A DNA stretch of 41,845 nt from Helicobacteraceae bacterium (GCA_031258155.1 JAIRNH010000061.1:1-41845), one strand, 5' to 3'; shown: positions 9,656 to 17,347, counted from the first letter of the stretch. The notes: generated by a model from the letters alone, not told the origin. Made by a program: numbers and translations.

Positions 9656-9668
9656 CTTAAACTCCTTG

Positions 9669-11048
9669 CTAGTATTTGTAGCGGATATAAAACCGCAGAT
9701 CGCTCGCCTTATCGACGAGGTTTGGTTGATTTTTAATTTTTATCGGCGCGCCCTCTTCTCCAAAAAAGGCGTTAGACCCAGAGTAGTCGTAATCGATATA
9801 GGTATAACGCGCTTGGAAACTAAGTATCTCGCCCGCGATCGGTTGCGTATAGTAAATCTCGTACGCCTTGCCGCGCGCCGCCATTTTCGAGCCGATCGCC
9901 GTATCTTCGCCGTATGTGAAACCGCGCCAATACTTATCGCCGTAGTTAAACTCCGCCCCGATCGAGCCGCGTTCAGACCAGAATGCGGGAATCTGCGCTC
10001 CGACATAGACGCTTTGTCCTGTTTTGGCGTCGTTAGAGCCGAGCATTTTACGATCGCCGCTAGGGTCGCTTTGGCTTGCCGAGTAAGCGACGAAAAACTT
10101 GGTTTTATCCAGAAAATCGTTTATAAACTCGCCTACGCCCTCTTGAACATAGGCGACGGAAGCGATGTTGATCGCGCCAAAATCGCGAAAGCCGCTTTTG
10201 GGCGCGCCAGAAGCGTCAAGCTCGTAGCCGATAAGGTTTGTCCCTCGCGCAAGTTGCGTTATCACGCGATATTGCCCGTCGTAATACGGTTGAAAAATTA
10301 CGCCGAACATATCGATATTGTCTCTATGCGATTGAGTTTTGTCGCTCGCGTAATCCGCGCCGTCTTGGCTAAAGCGCGGCTTTGCGTTTGTTAGCCCGCG
10401 CCCCAAACATAGTTTGGCGTACATGCCGTCAACGCCCGTTAGCTTGTCGAGCCTAAACTGAAAGCTAGCGCCGTCGAACTCAACGTTGATCGCCTGACTA
10501 AGCGGCGATTGCGGCGCGTCGTCCTCGCGGTAGTGTAGCGGCAAACCGCCCGTGGAAGGACGGCGACCAAAACTCGCCGTATATGGAAGGTTTTCGCCGA
10601 TCGAGCCGTTATATAGAAAATACGCCTGCCGAACCTTTAGCGTATTGTCCGAAGCGCTTTCATTAACTATCCAGTCAAAATCGCCGTATTGCGGCGCGAC
10701 GTTACCCTGCGCGTGATTTACGCTATCGCCATATAGCTTGTTATAGGATAACTGACCAAAAAAGGCGACGGCGCTTTGCGGCTGATATTTCATATTAAGC
10801 CAAAGGCGCGTAGAGAGCAGATCGTTGTTTTTGGCCGAGCCGCCGTTCGCGAATTCATAGCGGATTACATCTACGCTAGAGCGCAGATCGACGCCGAACT
10901 TTAGATTATCCTGCGCGCTCTGTTTTCTTACCTCGCCAAGATCGTTTCGTAGGCGCGCTATTTCAGCTTTAAGCGCGTCGATTTCTGCGTTTTCGGCGGC
11001 GTAAGCGCCGCATAACAACGCCGTCGCAAAAACGGTTTTACGGATCAT
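9669..11048 (-). CDS. DUF3373-family outer-membrane beta-barrel protein
   Basis: Probable outer-membrane channel or barrel (459 aa from the chosen start). A signal peptide (MIRKTVFATALLCGAYA) is followed by a short coiled coil (residues about 19-45, ALKAEIARLRNDLGEV) and a long region of alternating Tyr/Phe-rich strands ending in an aromatic residue (RYKY), as expected for a barrel. It resembles the DUF3373 family, which is common in Campylobacterota and often sits beside respiratory gene clusters. The start at 11048 has AAGGAG seven nt upstream and begins with the signal peptide; an upstream in-frame start at 11114 would add 22 residues without a signal. Its place in the cluster suggests passage of an anion or sulfur compound (inference). 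Confidence 0.82.
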   Translation of the reverse strand: MIRKTVFATALLCGAYAAENAEIDALKAEIARLRNDLGEVRKQSAQDNLKFGVDLRSSVDVIRYEFANGGSAKNNDLLSTRLWLNMKYQPQSAVAFFGQLSYNKLYGDSVNHAQGNVAPQYGDFDWIVNESASDNTLKVRQAYFLYNGSIGENLPYTASFGRRPSTGGLPLHYREDDAPQSPLSQAINVEFDGASFQFRLDKLTGVDGMYAKLCLGRGLTNAKPRFSQDGADYASDKTQSHRDNIDMFGVIFQPYYDGQYRVITQLARGTNLIGYELDASGAPKSGFRDFGAINIASVAYVQEGVGEFINDFLDKTKFFVAYSASQSDPSGDRKMLGSNDAKTGQSVYVGAQIPAFWSERGSIGAEFNYGDKYWRGFTYGEDTAIGSKMAARGKAYEIYYTQPIAGEILSFQARYTYIDYDYSGSNAFFGEEGAPIKIKNQPNLVDKASDLRFYIRYKY

Positions 11049-11218
11049 TATTAACTCCTTGTAATATCTGAAATCATTAAACGGCGGCGCGGCAACGCCG
11101 ATTTTCCCGCGCAAATCGCGGCTTTACAGGCAGGCGAATTTGCGTAGCGAGGCGGCGCGCCGTCTTGTCGCTTTCGCGTTCGGCAAACGCGATTTGTTTC
11201 ATCCGCCGCGCCTTTTGT

Positions 11219-11257
11219 CGGCGATCGCGTATCGCGCCGCCAATCAAGCGATCGCCG
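11219..11257. terminator. Strong inverted repeat between flavoprotein and barrel genes
   Basis: Ten-base arms CGGCGATCGC and GCGATCGCCG separated by 19 nt, in the 238-nt gap inside the minus-strand cluster. It could reduce readthrough or protect RNA ends. No U tract follows, so a simple intrinsic terminator is doubtful. Confidence 0.35.
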
Positions 11258-11286
11258 CGCGAAAGACAGACGACAAAACGCGCCAT

Positions 11287-12660
11287 TTACGCGCTTGCTT
11301 TCAACATCGCTTTATACATTGGCATAAGCGCGCGCGTCTTAAGAAGCCACCACATCCAGCGTTCTTGCGTAGGGTCTAGCGGGGCGCTAGGCAGTAGCGT
11401 GTCCGATCCGTCCGCGCCCTTGTAGCCGAACTCAAGCATCATCACGCTGCCATAGTTGGTGATCAGCGGGCAAACCGTGTAGCCGTTATACTGTTGGCTT
11501 GGCGCTTTTCCTTGCATAACGTCGACGAGATTTTGCGCGACGATTTGGTAGTGTTTGCGCACGCTACCGCCTGTTTTGCCAAACGGCGTAGCCACAATGT
11601 CGCCCGCGCCAAAAATCTCTGGGTAGGTTTCGCTTTGAAGCGTTTTGATATTTACTTTCAAAAATCCCGACGGATTGGCTAGTTTTGGATTTTGCGCCAC
11701 AACCGCCGCGCCGCTTTGGTCTGGAACGATGTGAATAAAATCATACGGTTTTACGACATTTTCGCTCTTTTCCACTTCAATGCCAAGCTCTTCGTCCTTT
11801 ACTAGTTTTGCTACGGCGAAAGTCGCCTCGCGCCGTTTGGCGTCGATTTTTATAAGTTTGCTCTTGAACTCGTGCGACATCTCTCTTTTGTAATAGAGTT
11901 TTTCGATCGCCTCCGCATAGGCTTTCACGCCAAACCACGCGCCGCCCGTCATCATTTGAGTCAGATTCGCGTTATCGCGTTTGCCGTTTCGCCTTATGTA
12001 ATCCTGCGCCAAAAACGCGATCTTTTTAGGAGCGCCGCCGCATTTAAGCGGCGTAGCCGTTTCGCAAAAGAGCGCTGAAACTTTGTTTAGCTCGCTTTGC
12101 TTTGCCAACTCTTGCAACTGACCAAACGCGGCTGTCGCGCCTTCGTAAGCGTAGATCGAGGCTACGCCGTCCTTGCCTAGCATAGAGCGATTTAACCCGT
12201 CGATCGCCTCGTAGTTCAAATCTATACCCGCGGCTATAACCAAAAAATCATAACTTACCGTCTCGCCGCTAGAAAGCGTTACGAGTTTGCCGTCGGGATC
12301 AAGCGCGAGCGCCTTTTGTTTGATCCACTTTACTTTTTTGGGTATATAGTCGGCGTTGTCCAGCTTTGAATAATCGGCGCTAACCACGCCGCCCGCAATC
12401 AGGCTAAAAGCGGGTTGATATAGGTGCGTTTGCGTATCGTCGATAATCGTAACGTCGGGTTCTTCAAGTAATTCGCATAGCTTCGCGGCGGTCGAAACGC
12501 CCGCCGCTCCGGCGCCGATAACGACGATTTTACCTTTGGCGTTGATTGCCGCTAACGCTTTTGTCGGCGCGATCGCGGGGCTAAACGCCAACGCCGCGCC
12601 CGCGACGCCGGCGATCTTGAGCGCTTCGCGCCGTGAAATAGTCGTTTTCTCTCCAATCAT
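11287..12660 (-). CDS. Tat-exported sulfide:quinone oxidoreductase-like FAD protein
   Basis: FAD-dependent pyridine-nucleotide-disulfide-family oxidoreductase closest in motifs to the SQOR branch. Residues 9-15 (SRREALK) and the following hydrophobic stretch form a Tat signal, cleaved near residue 38, so it acts outside the cytoplasm. The FAD dinucleotide-binding motif is at 45-54 (IVVIGAGAAG). TPLKCGGAPKK (Cys207) matches the redox-Cys motif of SQOR. YTVCPLITNYG (Cys397) and the Trp-rich tail also match. At the second redox-Cys position of SQOR (GDC) this protein has GDI, Ile355. Other Cys are 62 and 199. AAGGA precedes the ATG. It heads the minus-strand cluster. Likely substrate is sulfide or another reduced sulfur compound, but the missing Cys makes the reaction uncertain. 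Confidence 0.85.
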   Translation of the reverse strand: MIGEKTTISRREALKIAGVAGAALAFSPAIAPTKALAAINAKGKIVVIGAGAAGVSTAAKLCELLEEPDVTIIDDTQTHLYQPAFSLIAGGVVSADYSKLDNADYIPKKVKWIKQKALALDPDGKLVTLSSGETVSYDFLVIAAGIDLNYEAIDGLNRSMLGKDGVASIYAYEGATAAFGQLQELAKQSELNKVSALFCETATPLKCGGAPKKIAFLAQDYIRRNGKRDNANLTQMMTGGAWFGVKAYAEAIEKLYYKREMSHEFKSKLIKIDAKRREATFAVAKLVKDEELGIEVEKSENVVKPYDFIHIVPDQSGAAVVAQNPKLANPSGFLKVNIKTLQSETYPEIFGAGDIVATPFGKTGGSVRKHYQIVAQNLVDVMQGKAPSQQYNGYTVCPLITNYGSVMMLEFGYKGADGSDTLLPSAPLDPTQERWMWWLLKTRALMPMYKAMLKASA

Positions 12661-12698
12661 TTATATTCCTTTCTCGTTTGAAAGATTGCAAACAGGAA

Positions 12699-12704
12699 AA
12701 TATA
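12699..12704 (-). promoter_or_regulatory. Probable -10 box of the flavoprotein cluster
   Basis: TATATT on the minus strand, about 39 nt before the flavoprotein start codon. It would place transcription start near 12692. Confidence 0.4.
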
Positions 12705-12720
12705 TCGGGTTTTTCCTTCA

Positions 12721-12742
12721 TTTATTCTTAAAAAAGAATAAA
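12721..12742. promoter_or_regulatory. Divergent-promoter palindrome, candidate activator site
   Basis: Perfect inverted repeat with nine-base arms TTTATTCTT and AAGAATAAA around AAAA; the core is TTCTT-N4-AAGAA, a 5-4-5 geometry like Crp/Fnr-family operators. Its centre lies roughly 40 nt from the inferred leftward start and 60 nt from the inferred rightward start, the usual positions of class II and class I activator sites. Confidence 0.5.
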
Positions 12743-12780
12743 AGAGCGTGTAATTTAAGCATAAAATAAAATAAATGTAA

Positions 12781-12786
12781 TATAAT
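12781..12786 (+). promoter_or_regulatory. -10 box of the small periplasmic protein gene
   Basis: Perfect TATAAT, 31 nt before the ATG at 12818, following an A/T-rich stretch. An AAGGGA ribosome-binding site lies just before the ATG. Confidence 0.65.
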
Positions 12787-12817
12787 AACGCCCCAAATCA
12801 ACATCAAAGGGACAATT

Positions 12818-13153
12818 ATGAGAAAGATTTTCATCGCTCTGGCGATTTTGACGCTCGCGGGAACGGCGGCTTTTGCGGACGCGGACGCCGATACGGGGCA
12901 ACGCATATACCTAAAAACGCTAAGCGATCATACGGGCATGAACGGCGCGGATTTTGCGGCGCTACATACTACGGCGGAGTGGAACGCGCTTTTTGACGGC
13001 GACGCGGAGGGGTTCGTTAAAGAGATTGGGCAAAAGTATCCAAACGCGTTGCCATATTTAAACGGCGAAATGTTCGCAAAGCACAGACGGTATCTGAAGG
13101 CGTTTATGGCGAGCTACTCCAAAGACAGCGGCAATTTCCCAAGTTGTAACTAA
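12818..13153 (+). CDS. Small periplasmic cytochrome-c-like protein lacking a haem motif
   Basis: 111 residues with a clear Sec signal peptide (about 1-20, ending in AFA). The remainder resembles small Campylobacterota proteins related to monohaem c-type cytochromes, with features such as YLKTL near the start, T-x-E-W-x-A-L-F in the middle, and a closing D-S-G-N-x-P-S-C. The CXXCH haem site expected after YLK is absent: the sequence reads LSDHTGMNG. The only Cys is in the final SC. It is divergent from the flavoprotein cluster and shares the intervening palindrome, so a role in the same process is likely but unproven. Family resemblance is from memory of motifs. Confidence 0.7.
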   Translation: MRKIFIALAILTLAGTAAFADADADTGQRIYLKTLSDHTGMNGADFAALHTTAEWNALFDGDAEGFVKEIGQKYPNALPYLNGEMFAKHRRYLKAFMASYSKDSGNFPSCN

Positions 13154-13159
13154 CTTAAC

Positions 13160-13194
13160 GCGCGATCGCTTCCAAAACAGGCGAGCGATCGCGC
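13160..13194 (+). terminator. Strong hairpin after the periplasmic protein gene
   Basis: Eleven-base arms GCGCGATCGCT and AGCGATCGCGC with a 13-nt loop, starting 7 nt after the stop codon. There is no T tract, so it may act as an RNA-stabilising end or a Rho-assisted terminator. Confidence 0.5.
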
Positions 13195-13250
13195 CGCGGA
13201 TCGAGCTAGGGGTCTAAGCGCGCCAAATAGGCGGCGCTTTGCCGCGCATT

Positions 13251-13342
13251 GTCATTCCCGCGAAAGCGGGAATCCATAAAAAGGTTAAAAGCCTATGCGA
13301 CGCGCCCATATTTCGATTATTTGAAAGAGACGGATACTCGCC
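13251..13342 (+). repeat. 92-bp dispersed repeat unit, locus 2 (inverted copy at 23474)
   Basis: Begins with the palindromic module GTCATTCCCGCG/CGCGGGAATCC and ends with CGGATACTCGCC. The reverse complement of 23474-23565 matches it over all 92 bp with four mismatches. Further repeat-like sequence (CCGCGCGGGTTG) continues to about 13382. Remaining sequence in 13154-13911 shows no supportable gene; it has one nine-bp inverted repeat (CTAAACGCT/AGCGTTTAG, 13748-13774). Confidence 0.85.
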
Positions 13343-13911
13343 TTTGATTACTAACCGCTCGCGCTTGCTCCGCGCGGGTTGCGTAATTTTTCGGCTCCAA
13401 GATGGATTTAGCCGTCCCAGAACGCCCGTTAAATAGCCTTTAATCGAAGGTTGTCGGCTCGACGCGCCGTTAAGCGCGCAATTACGGGCAATATAATCTA
13501 TCGGTTTGTTCCAAAGCGCAAAAACCGCCGTAAGTTCCGCGATCGGCATATTCGGAAAACAAAAAAGACGGGGGCTTTTGCGCAAACGATAGTCCGCGAT
13601 CGCGCATTGACATATACCGGCGGTTCTCTATCGCAAAAACGCAAAAGCCGCTTTAATAAAAATAAAAACGCGCGAAAACAATATAAGGCGCTCGGGGAAA
13701 CGCGACCCTAAACGTTTTGAATCCGCGTCTATCTCTTCGCGAGCGAGCTAAACGCTAAAGAGCCGAGCGTTTAGAAAACGCTTGATTCGCCCGAAACGCG
13801 AACAAAACGTCTCGGAAAAATAGTCGCTCTAGGCGCGATAGCGACAGATCAAACGCCGCCCAGCGCTTGGACGGCTAGACGACGAATTGCCCGGCGTTTT
13901 CGCGAAATTTG

Positions 13912-14997
13912 TTACCCCGCTAGCTCGCCGACGCCGAGCGCTTTTTTCATCTCGTCTTGATTCGACGCGTATTTCAGCGCGTTTTCTCTGTTGATCTCTC
14001 CGGCGCGGAAGGCTTTGATCAGCTCCTGCGTCTGCGTTTGCATCTTGGTTTGCGACTGCCCGATCTGCATTGTAGAGTAGATCTGGTGCAGTTTATCGTC
14101 GCGTATGAGGTTGGCGATCGCGGGGATATTAACCATAATCTCAAAAATCGCCTTTCGTCCGCCGCTAACTTTTGGCATAAGCACCTGCGAAACCACGCCT
14201 AAAAGCCCCATAGAAAGCTGCGTGCGGATCAAAGCTTGTTCGTCGGTCGGAAAAACGTTGATGATACGGCTGATCGTCTGCGGCGCGGAGTTGGTGTGAA
14301 GCGTGCCAAGCACCAGGTGCCCCGTTTCGGCGGCGGTAAGCGCGGTTCGGATCGTAAGCACGTCGCGCATTTCGCCCACTAGGATAATATCGGGGTCGGC
14401 GCGCAACGAGTATTTAAGCGCGTTAGAGAAACTGTGGGTGTCCTCGCCGATGCTTCTGTGCGAAACTATGCAGGTTCCGTGCGGGTGAATAAACTCCACG
14501 GGATCCTCGATCGTAATAATATGTCCTTTTTCCGTATGGTTTATCTCGTTGACTATCGCCGCCAACGTCGTCGTTTTGCCGCTGCCCGTTGGTCCCGTAA
14601 CGAGAATCAGCCCCTTTTGACGTTTGATTAGGTCTTTAAGCATAACCGGCAGGTGCAAACTATCGATCGAGGGAATTTGCGTAGGTATTATGCGAAACGA
14701 AGCCGTTACGTTGTGCCGTTCGTAATAGTAGTTGCAACGAAAGCGCCCGATGGTCGGCATATCGAGCGCAAAGTCAAGCTCTTTCTCCTCTTCAAATTTC
14801 TTCTTTTGCGAGTCGGTCAATACGGAGTAACACATAGTTTGAACCGTATTGCGGTCGAGCTTTGGCAAGTCGAGCGGCGTTATTATCGAGTGAATGCGCA
14901 CCTGAGGCTCGGCGCCGACAATAAGGTGCAAGTCGCTCGCGTCGTGCGCGATAACAGTTTTTAAGAGCTGATCAAGGCTCAAATCGCTTAGTTCCAT
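13912..14997 (-). CDS. pilT: Type IV pilus retraction ATPase PilT
   Basis: Hexameric cytoplasmic ATPase that powers pilus retraction (361 aa, the usual length). The N-terminal PAS-like domain includes DLHL near residue 22. The ATPase core has Walker A GPTGSGKT at 135-142, Asp box ITIEDPVEF at 161-169, Walker B IILVGEMRD near 204-212 and the His box TLHTNSA at 232-238. AAGGAG lies seven nt before the ATG. It is 22 nt downstream of gatC on the same strand. Pilus assembly genes are not in the window, apart from the prepilin-like gene at 6574. Confidence 0.95.
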   Translation of the reverse strand: MELSDLSLDQLLKTVIAHDASDLHLIVGAEPQVRIHSIITPLDLPKLDRNTVQTMCYSVLTDSQKKKFEEEKELDFALDMPTIGRFRCNYYYERHNVTASFRIIPTQIPSIDSLHLPVMLKDLIKRQKGLILVTGPTGSGKTTTLAAIVNEINHTEKGHIITIEDPVEFIHPHGTCIVSHRSIGEDTHSFSNALKYSLRADPDIILVGEMRDVLTIRTALTAAETGHLVLGTLHTNSAPQTISRIINVFPTDEQALIRTQLSMGLLGVVSQVLMPKVSGGRKAIFEIMVNIPAIANLIRDDKLHQIYSTMQIGQSQTKMQTQTQELIKAFRAGEINRENALKYASNQDEMKKALGVGELAG

Positions 14998-15019
14998 ACT
15001 CTGACTCCTTTTTTTTAGT

Positions 15020-15310
15020 TTAACCTACGACTCTAGGCGTGATAAAACTTTGACCGTCGGATTTAGGCGCGCGCGCGATTAGATCCTCAAAAACGGAGCG
15101 ATCCTCTTTAGGCTCGTCGGCGCGAAGCCTCGCCCGCGCGTTAAAAAGCGTAGAAATCGCGTCGATGCGGCTTGTGTCCAACTCGTTTAGCTTTTCCACA
15201 AAGTCCAAAATCTCGCTCAAGCTACGCTTAGCCGCTTCGCGCTTATTAGGCGCGATAGTCAGCCGCGAAAGCGTTTCCAAACGATTCAACAACTCGTCGT
15301 CAATTGTCAT
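15020..15310 (-). CDS. gatC: Asp-tRNA(Asn)/Glu-tRNA(Gln) amidotransferase subunit C
   Basis: Small subunit of the GatCAB complex, which amidates mischarged Glu-tRNA(Gln) and Asp-tRNA(Asn). 96 residues, the normal size, with the typical N-terminal helix LNRLETLSRLTI, a central LSEILDFVEKLNELDT segment and the conserved end FITPRVVG. The start codon lies inside the last codons of the MFS gene (11-nt overlap), so the two are probably translationally coupled. gatA and gatB are elsewhere, as is common in Campylobacterota. Confidence 0.93.
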   Translation of the reverse strand: MTIDDELLNRLETLSRLTIAPNKREAAKRSLSEILDFVEKLNELDTSRIDAISTLFNARARLRADEPKEDRSVFEDLIARAPKSDGQSFITPRVVG

Positions 15311-16607
15311 CGGTTTCCCTTTGAAGATAATCTAGCAGAGTTTTGCTTGAAATTATGGTCGGATCATAGCGCACAAATAGTTTTTCGGCGCGATAACACT
15401 CCACGACTCCGCGATATTTTTCAATCGCCTCTTGCGTTAGCGCGCGCGGCAGCTCGATCGCGATCGTTTTCGTTCGTCGCGGATTGTCCACGCCAAAAAT
15501 TAGCGCCAGCCAAACGACGCACAGAGCGCAGAGCGAAACCGCCAGCGCGGAGAGTCCGTAGCCCCCGTAAATCGCCCCCGCTCCCGCGCCGCCGACGAAA
15601 ACGCCGCAAAATTGACAGGCGTTGAACACGCCGAGCGCCGATCCGCGCTCGTCCGCGCGCGCGAATTTTGTCGCGCTCGACTGCATTAGCGGCTCTAAGC
15701 TGTTAAGCCCCACGAAAAGCGCCATAACCCAAAAAACAAAACTTTCCGGACAAATCGCAATCAAAATAAACGTCGCGATCAAAATAGCGACGCCTATTAG
15801 CATAACCGCTTTGACCGCGCCTAACTTTTCGCCCGCGCTAGTTCCAATTCCCATAGCCAAAACGCCGCAAAAAAGCGCGGGCAAATAGACGCGCCAAAGC
15901 GTGTCCAGCTCAAAACCTTCGTTTTGGGTCAAAACCATCGGAATCATAAAAAACGAGGCGGTCATAACAAAGCTGTGTAAAAACATCGCGATATTCAACC
16001 GCCGCAAATTACGATTGGCAAATACGCGGCGTATCTTATTGCCTCTGATAGGCTCGATCGGCGTGATTTTCGGCGGGCTAGGCGCGATCGCCAAAATCGC
16101 AAGCGCGGGAAAAACAAGCGCGAAACTAACCCAGAATAGCGAAGCCACGCCGAACTTCGCGCCCGCGAGCGGACCCACAAGCAACGCGACGACGAAGCTA
16201 CAGGCGATCGACATGCCCATCGCCGCCATCGCTTTGGATCGATTCTCCTCGTCGGTTAGATCGCCGATCGTAGCCGTGATAACGGCGCTAACCGCGCCTG
16301 CGCCCTGAATAAACCGCCCTATTATCAAAACTATCGCGTCGTCGGCTAACGCGCATATCGCCGAGCCGACGGCAAAAACGCACATTCCGATCGCGATCAT
16401 CTTCTTGCGCCCTAGCCGATCGCTGAGCGCGCCGAAAGGATACTGAAAGATCATCTGCATAAGCGCGTAGCCTCCGACCGCGAGTCCCGCCAAAAAAGGA
16501 GCGCCGCCCTTTAGGTTCGCCGCGTCGATCGCCAATACCGGCAAAACGAGAAAAAGTCCGAAAAATCTCAACGCCAAAATCGCGCACAAATATAAAATTG
16601 GCTTAAT
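15300..16607 (-). CDS. Major facilitator superfamily transporter, probable ATT start
   Basis: Twelve-helix drug/metabolite efflux-type MFS protein (about 435 aa). The signature GALSDRLGRKK between helices 2 and 3 is intact, as are RFIQGAGA in helix 4 and ALRFFGLFLVLPVLA in helix 1. A 50-residue soluble tail follows the last helix. The start is unusual: homologues begin about eight residues before LRFFGLF with Met-x-Lys, and here that spot (16607) is ATT, followed by AAG and preceded at normal distance by AAGGA. The frame is closed by a TAA at 16617-16619. The next candidate is TTG at 16589, without a ribosome-binding site and with a truncated helix 1. Substrate unknown. First gene of the MFS-gatC(-pilT) group. 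Confidence 0.85.
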   Translation of the reverse strand: MKPILYLCAILALRFFGLFLVLPVLAIDAANLKGGAPFLAGLAVGGYALMQMIFQYPFGALSDRLGRKKMIAIGMCVFAVGSAICALADDAIVLIIGRFIQGAGAVSAVITATIGDLTDEENRSKAMAAMGMSIACSFVVALLVGPLAGAKFGVASLFWVSFALVFPALAILAIAPSPPKITPIEPIRGNKIRRVFANRNLRRLNIAMFLHSFVMTASFFMIPMVLTQNEGFELDTLWRVYLPALFCGVLAMGIGTSAGEKLGAVKAVMLIGVAILIATFILIAICPESFVFWVMALFVGLNSLEPLMQSSATKFARADERGSALGVFNACQFCGVFVGGAGAGAIYGGYGLSALAVSLCALCVVWLALIFGVDNPRRTKTIAIELPRALTQEAIEKYRGVVECYRAEKLFVRYDPTIISSKTLLDYLQRETDDN

Positions 16608-16633
16608 AACTAATCCTTAACGTATTGGAAGCT

Positions 16634-16651
16634 CGGATCATATATGATCCG
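16634..16651. promoter_or_regulatory. Perfect 18-bp palindrome between divergent MFS and rdgB genes
   Basis: CGGATCATATATGATCCG reads identically on both strands. It ends five nt before the rdgB start codon and contains a TATGAT that could be the rdgB -10 box. It could be an operator overlapping both promoters. Confidence 0.5.
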
Positions 16652-16656
16652 CGATT

Positions 16657-17244
16657 ATGCGACTGATTTTAGCCTCCTCAAACAAAGGCAAAGCAAAAGA
16701 GATCGCCGCTTTGCTCGCGCCTTGCGACGTAACGGTTTACTCCGAGTTGATCGAGCCGATCGCGATCGACGAAAACGGCGCCGATTTCGCACAAAACGCG
16801 CTAATCAAAGCGCGCGCCGTTTTTGCGGCGTTAGGCGATCCTTCGGCGCTCGTTATCGCCGACGATAGCGGCGTCGTCGCGCCGATCTTGGGCGAAAACG
16901 TCCCCGGAATACATAGCGCCCGATACGCGGGGCTAGGCGCTAGCGACAAAGACAATCTAAGCAAAATGATCGACGCGATTAAAGCAAAAGGCGTAGATCG
17001 AACGCCGGCGTATTACGAAGCCGCGATCGCGCTTAAAAGCGAAAAGGGCGAACGAACGGCGAGCGGCAGGCTTGAAGGCGCGATCGTCGTCGAGTCGCGC
17101 GGCGCGTTTGGCTTTGGCTACGATCCGATCTTTATCCCTAAAGGTTTTAAGCAAACGCTTGGCGAGTTAAGCCCCGATATTAAAGCCTCGATAAGCCATC
17201 GCGCGAAGGCTATCGAGCGGATTAAACCGTTTCTTGGGTTTTAA
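16657..17244 (+). CDS. rdgB: Non-canonical purine NTP pyrophosphatase (XTP/dITP diphosphatase)
   Basis: Removes ITP, dITP and XTP from the nucleotide pool, protecting DNA and RNA. 195 aa, typical of the Ham1/RdgB family. Motifs: N-terminal LASSNKGKAKEI; IADDSGVVAPILG with the catalytic Asp pair; PGIHSARYAG; FGYDPIFIPKG; and SHRAKAIE near the end. There is no clear ribosome-binding site, and the only plausible -10 (TATGAT, 16643-16648) ends 8 nt before the ATG, suggesting a leaderless or nearly leaderless transcript. It is divergent from the MFS gene. Confidence 0.95.
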   Translation: MRLILASSNKGKAKEIAALLAPCDVTVYSELIEPIAIDENGADFAQNALIKARAVFAALGDPSALVIADDSGVVAPILGENVPGIHSARYAGLGASDKDNLSKMIDAIKAKGVDRTPAYYEAAIALKSEKGERTASGRLEGAIVVESRGAFGFGYDPIFIPKGFKQTLGELSPDIKASISHRAKAIERIKPFLGF

Positions 17245-17311
17245 CGCGAGAGAGATCGCTTTTTGCGATCAAAAGAGCGTTTTATAGGGTCTGCGCGGAA
17301 AATAGTTTTGC

Positions 17312-17317
17312 TACAAT
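17312..17317 (+). promoter_or_regulatory. Probable -10 box of the TIGR03546-TIGR03545 fusion gene
   Basis: TACAAT about 30 nt before the ATG at 17348, in an A/T-rich stretch. The preceding GATCGC/GCGATC hairpin (17254-17270) may end the rdgB transcript. Confidence 0.4.
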
Positions 17318-17347
17318 GCAGTAGAAATTAAACCAAAGCGCAACGGC

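Noticed and set aside
13251-13342. Palindromic repeat considered as a tRNA or CRISPR repeat
   Set aside because: No cloverleaf or T-loop, and no regular spacing with unique spacers; it matches the dispersed repeat family instead.
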